5,590 bases of DNA from Candidatus Binatota bacterium (GTDB taxonomy: Bacteria; Desulfobacterota; Binatia; Bin18): contig WTHE01000548.1 in NCBI GenBank assembly GCA_011523315.1, forward strand, positions 1-5,590. The letters are read 5' to 3'. The notes under the pieces were generated by a model. It did no database searches. It was not told the DNA's origin and was given only the letters and a program-made list of their open reading frames with translations. Position 1 is the first letter of the stretch. The number at the start of each line of letters is the position of its first letter. Shown one piece after another: positions 4,887-5,590 of the stretch. A program made the translations under genes and the position numbers.

Positions 4887-5590
4887 TCAGGCGCGTGACT
4901 CGGCCAACAGCCGTTCGACCTGTGACTCGACCACCGTGCCACAAAAAAACTCAGGGTTCAGGTCGGTCTTGAGCCTGACCGGATTCACGAACACGAAATC
5001 CCGAAAGTCGGCTTCGCTGATGATGCCGTCCTCGACCAGCTCCCAGGCTTCGGCGGCCGCGCTACGCATGTCCGGCAAATCCCAGTGCCCGAGGTCGGAC
5101 CCGTAGACCGTACGCAGCTTGACGCCAAAGGGGTTGCGCCGGGTATCAAAGGCCCAGGCGGTGATCCGGTCGTCGCCCTCACAGCCGAAATAAAAGGGCG
5201 TCGCAAACAGGTCGATGATATCTTCGGCCCGCTCGATGCCGCAGGCCGCCCACTCGTCCTGGTCGGCCGGGTCTTCGGGCGTGCCCCACAGCAGGTGCGA
5301 GCGCTGCGCGGTGTGTGTGAGCTTGTCGGCCAGCGCCGGACCGCCGTACTCGGCGAACAGCTCGCGCATCAGGGCCTCGTCCAGATTGGCCGGGTCGAAG
5401 TTGTGGATGAAGTTGACGTTGTGTTTTTGCCAGTGGCCGATCAGATCCGCGTACAGGCTGCACGCCCAGCCCACCCCACCTTCGAGAAACGCCCAGCGGA
5501 GTTGGGGGAAGCGCCGGGTCACGCCGCCAAAAAACAGCGACTTGCACACCGCGTCGGCCGAGGCGGCAAAGTGCCCCAGATGGTTGTACA
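4887..5590 (-). CDS. ACMSD-like amidohydrolase (amidohydrolase_2 family), N-terminus outside window
   Basis: The frame runs to the right edge without a stop, so only the C-terminal ~233 residues of a protein usually about 350-400 long are visible; the GTG at 5549 is internal. This family of TIM-barrel metal enzymes includes decarboxylases of 2-amino-3-carboxymuconate semialdehyde and of aromatic acids (gamma-resorcylate, 5-carboxyvanillate) as well as hydrolases. Visible landmarks are YNHLGHFAASADA at the edge, GGVTRRFPQLRWAFLEGGVGWA, and YGSDLGHWDLPDM, whose first Asp (codon 5096-5094) corresponds to the conserved metal-binding Asp of the barrel. The end, NPEFFCGTVVES, is also typical of this group. 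The N-terminal HxH metal motif would be outside the window. It reads in the same direction as the VOC gene, 70 bp upstream, and may belong to the same pathway, for example as a decarboxylase of an aromatic acid or ring-fission product, but that role is inferred from position only. Confidence 0.85.
   Translation of the reverse strand, partial: YNHLGHFAASADAVCKSLFFGGVTRRFPQLRWAFLEGGVGWACSLYADLIGHWQKHNVNFIHNFDPANLDEALMRELFAEYGGPALADKLTHTAQRSHLLWGTPEDPADQDEWAACGIERAEDIIDLFATPFYFGCEGDDRITAWAFDTRRNPFGVKLRTVYGSDLGHWDLPDMRSAAAEAWELVEDGIISEADFRDFVFVNPVRLKTDLNPEFFCGTVVESQVERLLAESRA

Noticed and set aside
1..5590. tRNA or rRNA genes, CRISPR array, transposase
   Set aside because: No cloverleaf-like segment, spaced repeat array or transposase-like reading frame was seen on either strand.

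Overview
The window looks like chromosomal DNA of a GC-rich bacterium with a large catabolic repertoire, probably an uncultured soil, sediment or sponge-associated lineage (Actinobacteria, Tectomicrobia or Binatota-like). The taxon is inferred only from GC content and gene families and is weakly supported. A hand count gives about 70% GC in one block of the operon (2281-2340) and about 40% in one block near the left end (301-360), so at least two compositional regimes are present.

Left end (1-440): a plus-strand hypothetical gene, possibly entering from outside the window, with relaxed codon use. It is followed by a short gap with a 9-bp tandem repeat and a perfect 7-bp dyad. Directly at the dyad begins the last ~49 codons of what looks like a luciferase-like (LLM) flavin oxidoreductase, ending at 593. 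The rest of that gene is missing, so the region around 440 appears to be a breakpoint.

Main block (617-5590): five minus-strand genes. In transcription order they are the C-terminal part of an ACMSD-like amidohydrolase (cut by the right edge), a single-domain VOC protein with a long C-terminal tail, an HpaB-family flavin-dependent aromatic monooxygenase, an FAH-family hydrolase/hydratase/decarboxylase, and a two-domain BphC-like extradiol dioxygenase with a complete set of active-site residues. The last four genes are tightly spaced, each with a strong Shine-Dalgarno sequence. A promoter-like TTGACA-18-TAGAAC lies just upstream of the first of these four.

Taken together, the four-gene unit reads as an aromatic-ring meta-cleavage module. 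The HpaB-type enzyme hydroxylates a phenol to a catechol, the extradiol dioxygenase opens the ring, and the FAH-family enzyme processes the ring-opened product. The small VOC protein and the amidohydrolase may act on further intermediates. The FADH2-supplying reductase (HpaC-type) and the aldehyde dehydrogenase or C-C hydrolase such a pathway normally needs are not in the window. The substrate cannot be told from the sequence. Non-coding features of note are an 11-bp tandem repeat placing TAG stops in all three frames between the last two genes, and a potential hairpin abutting the ribosome binding site of the monooxygenase gene.
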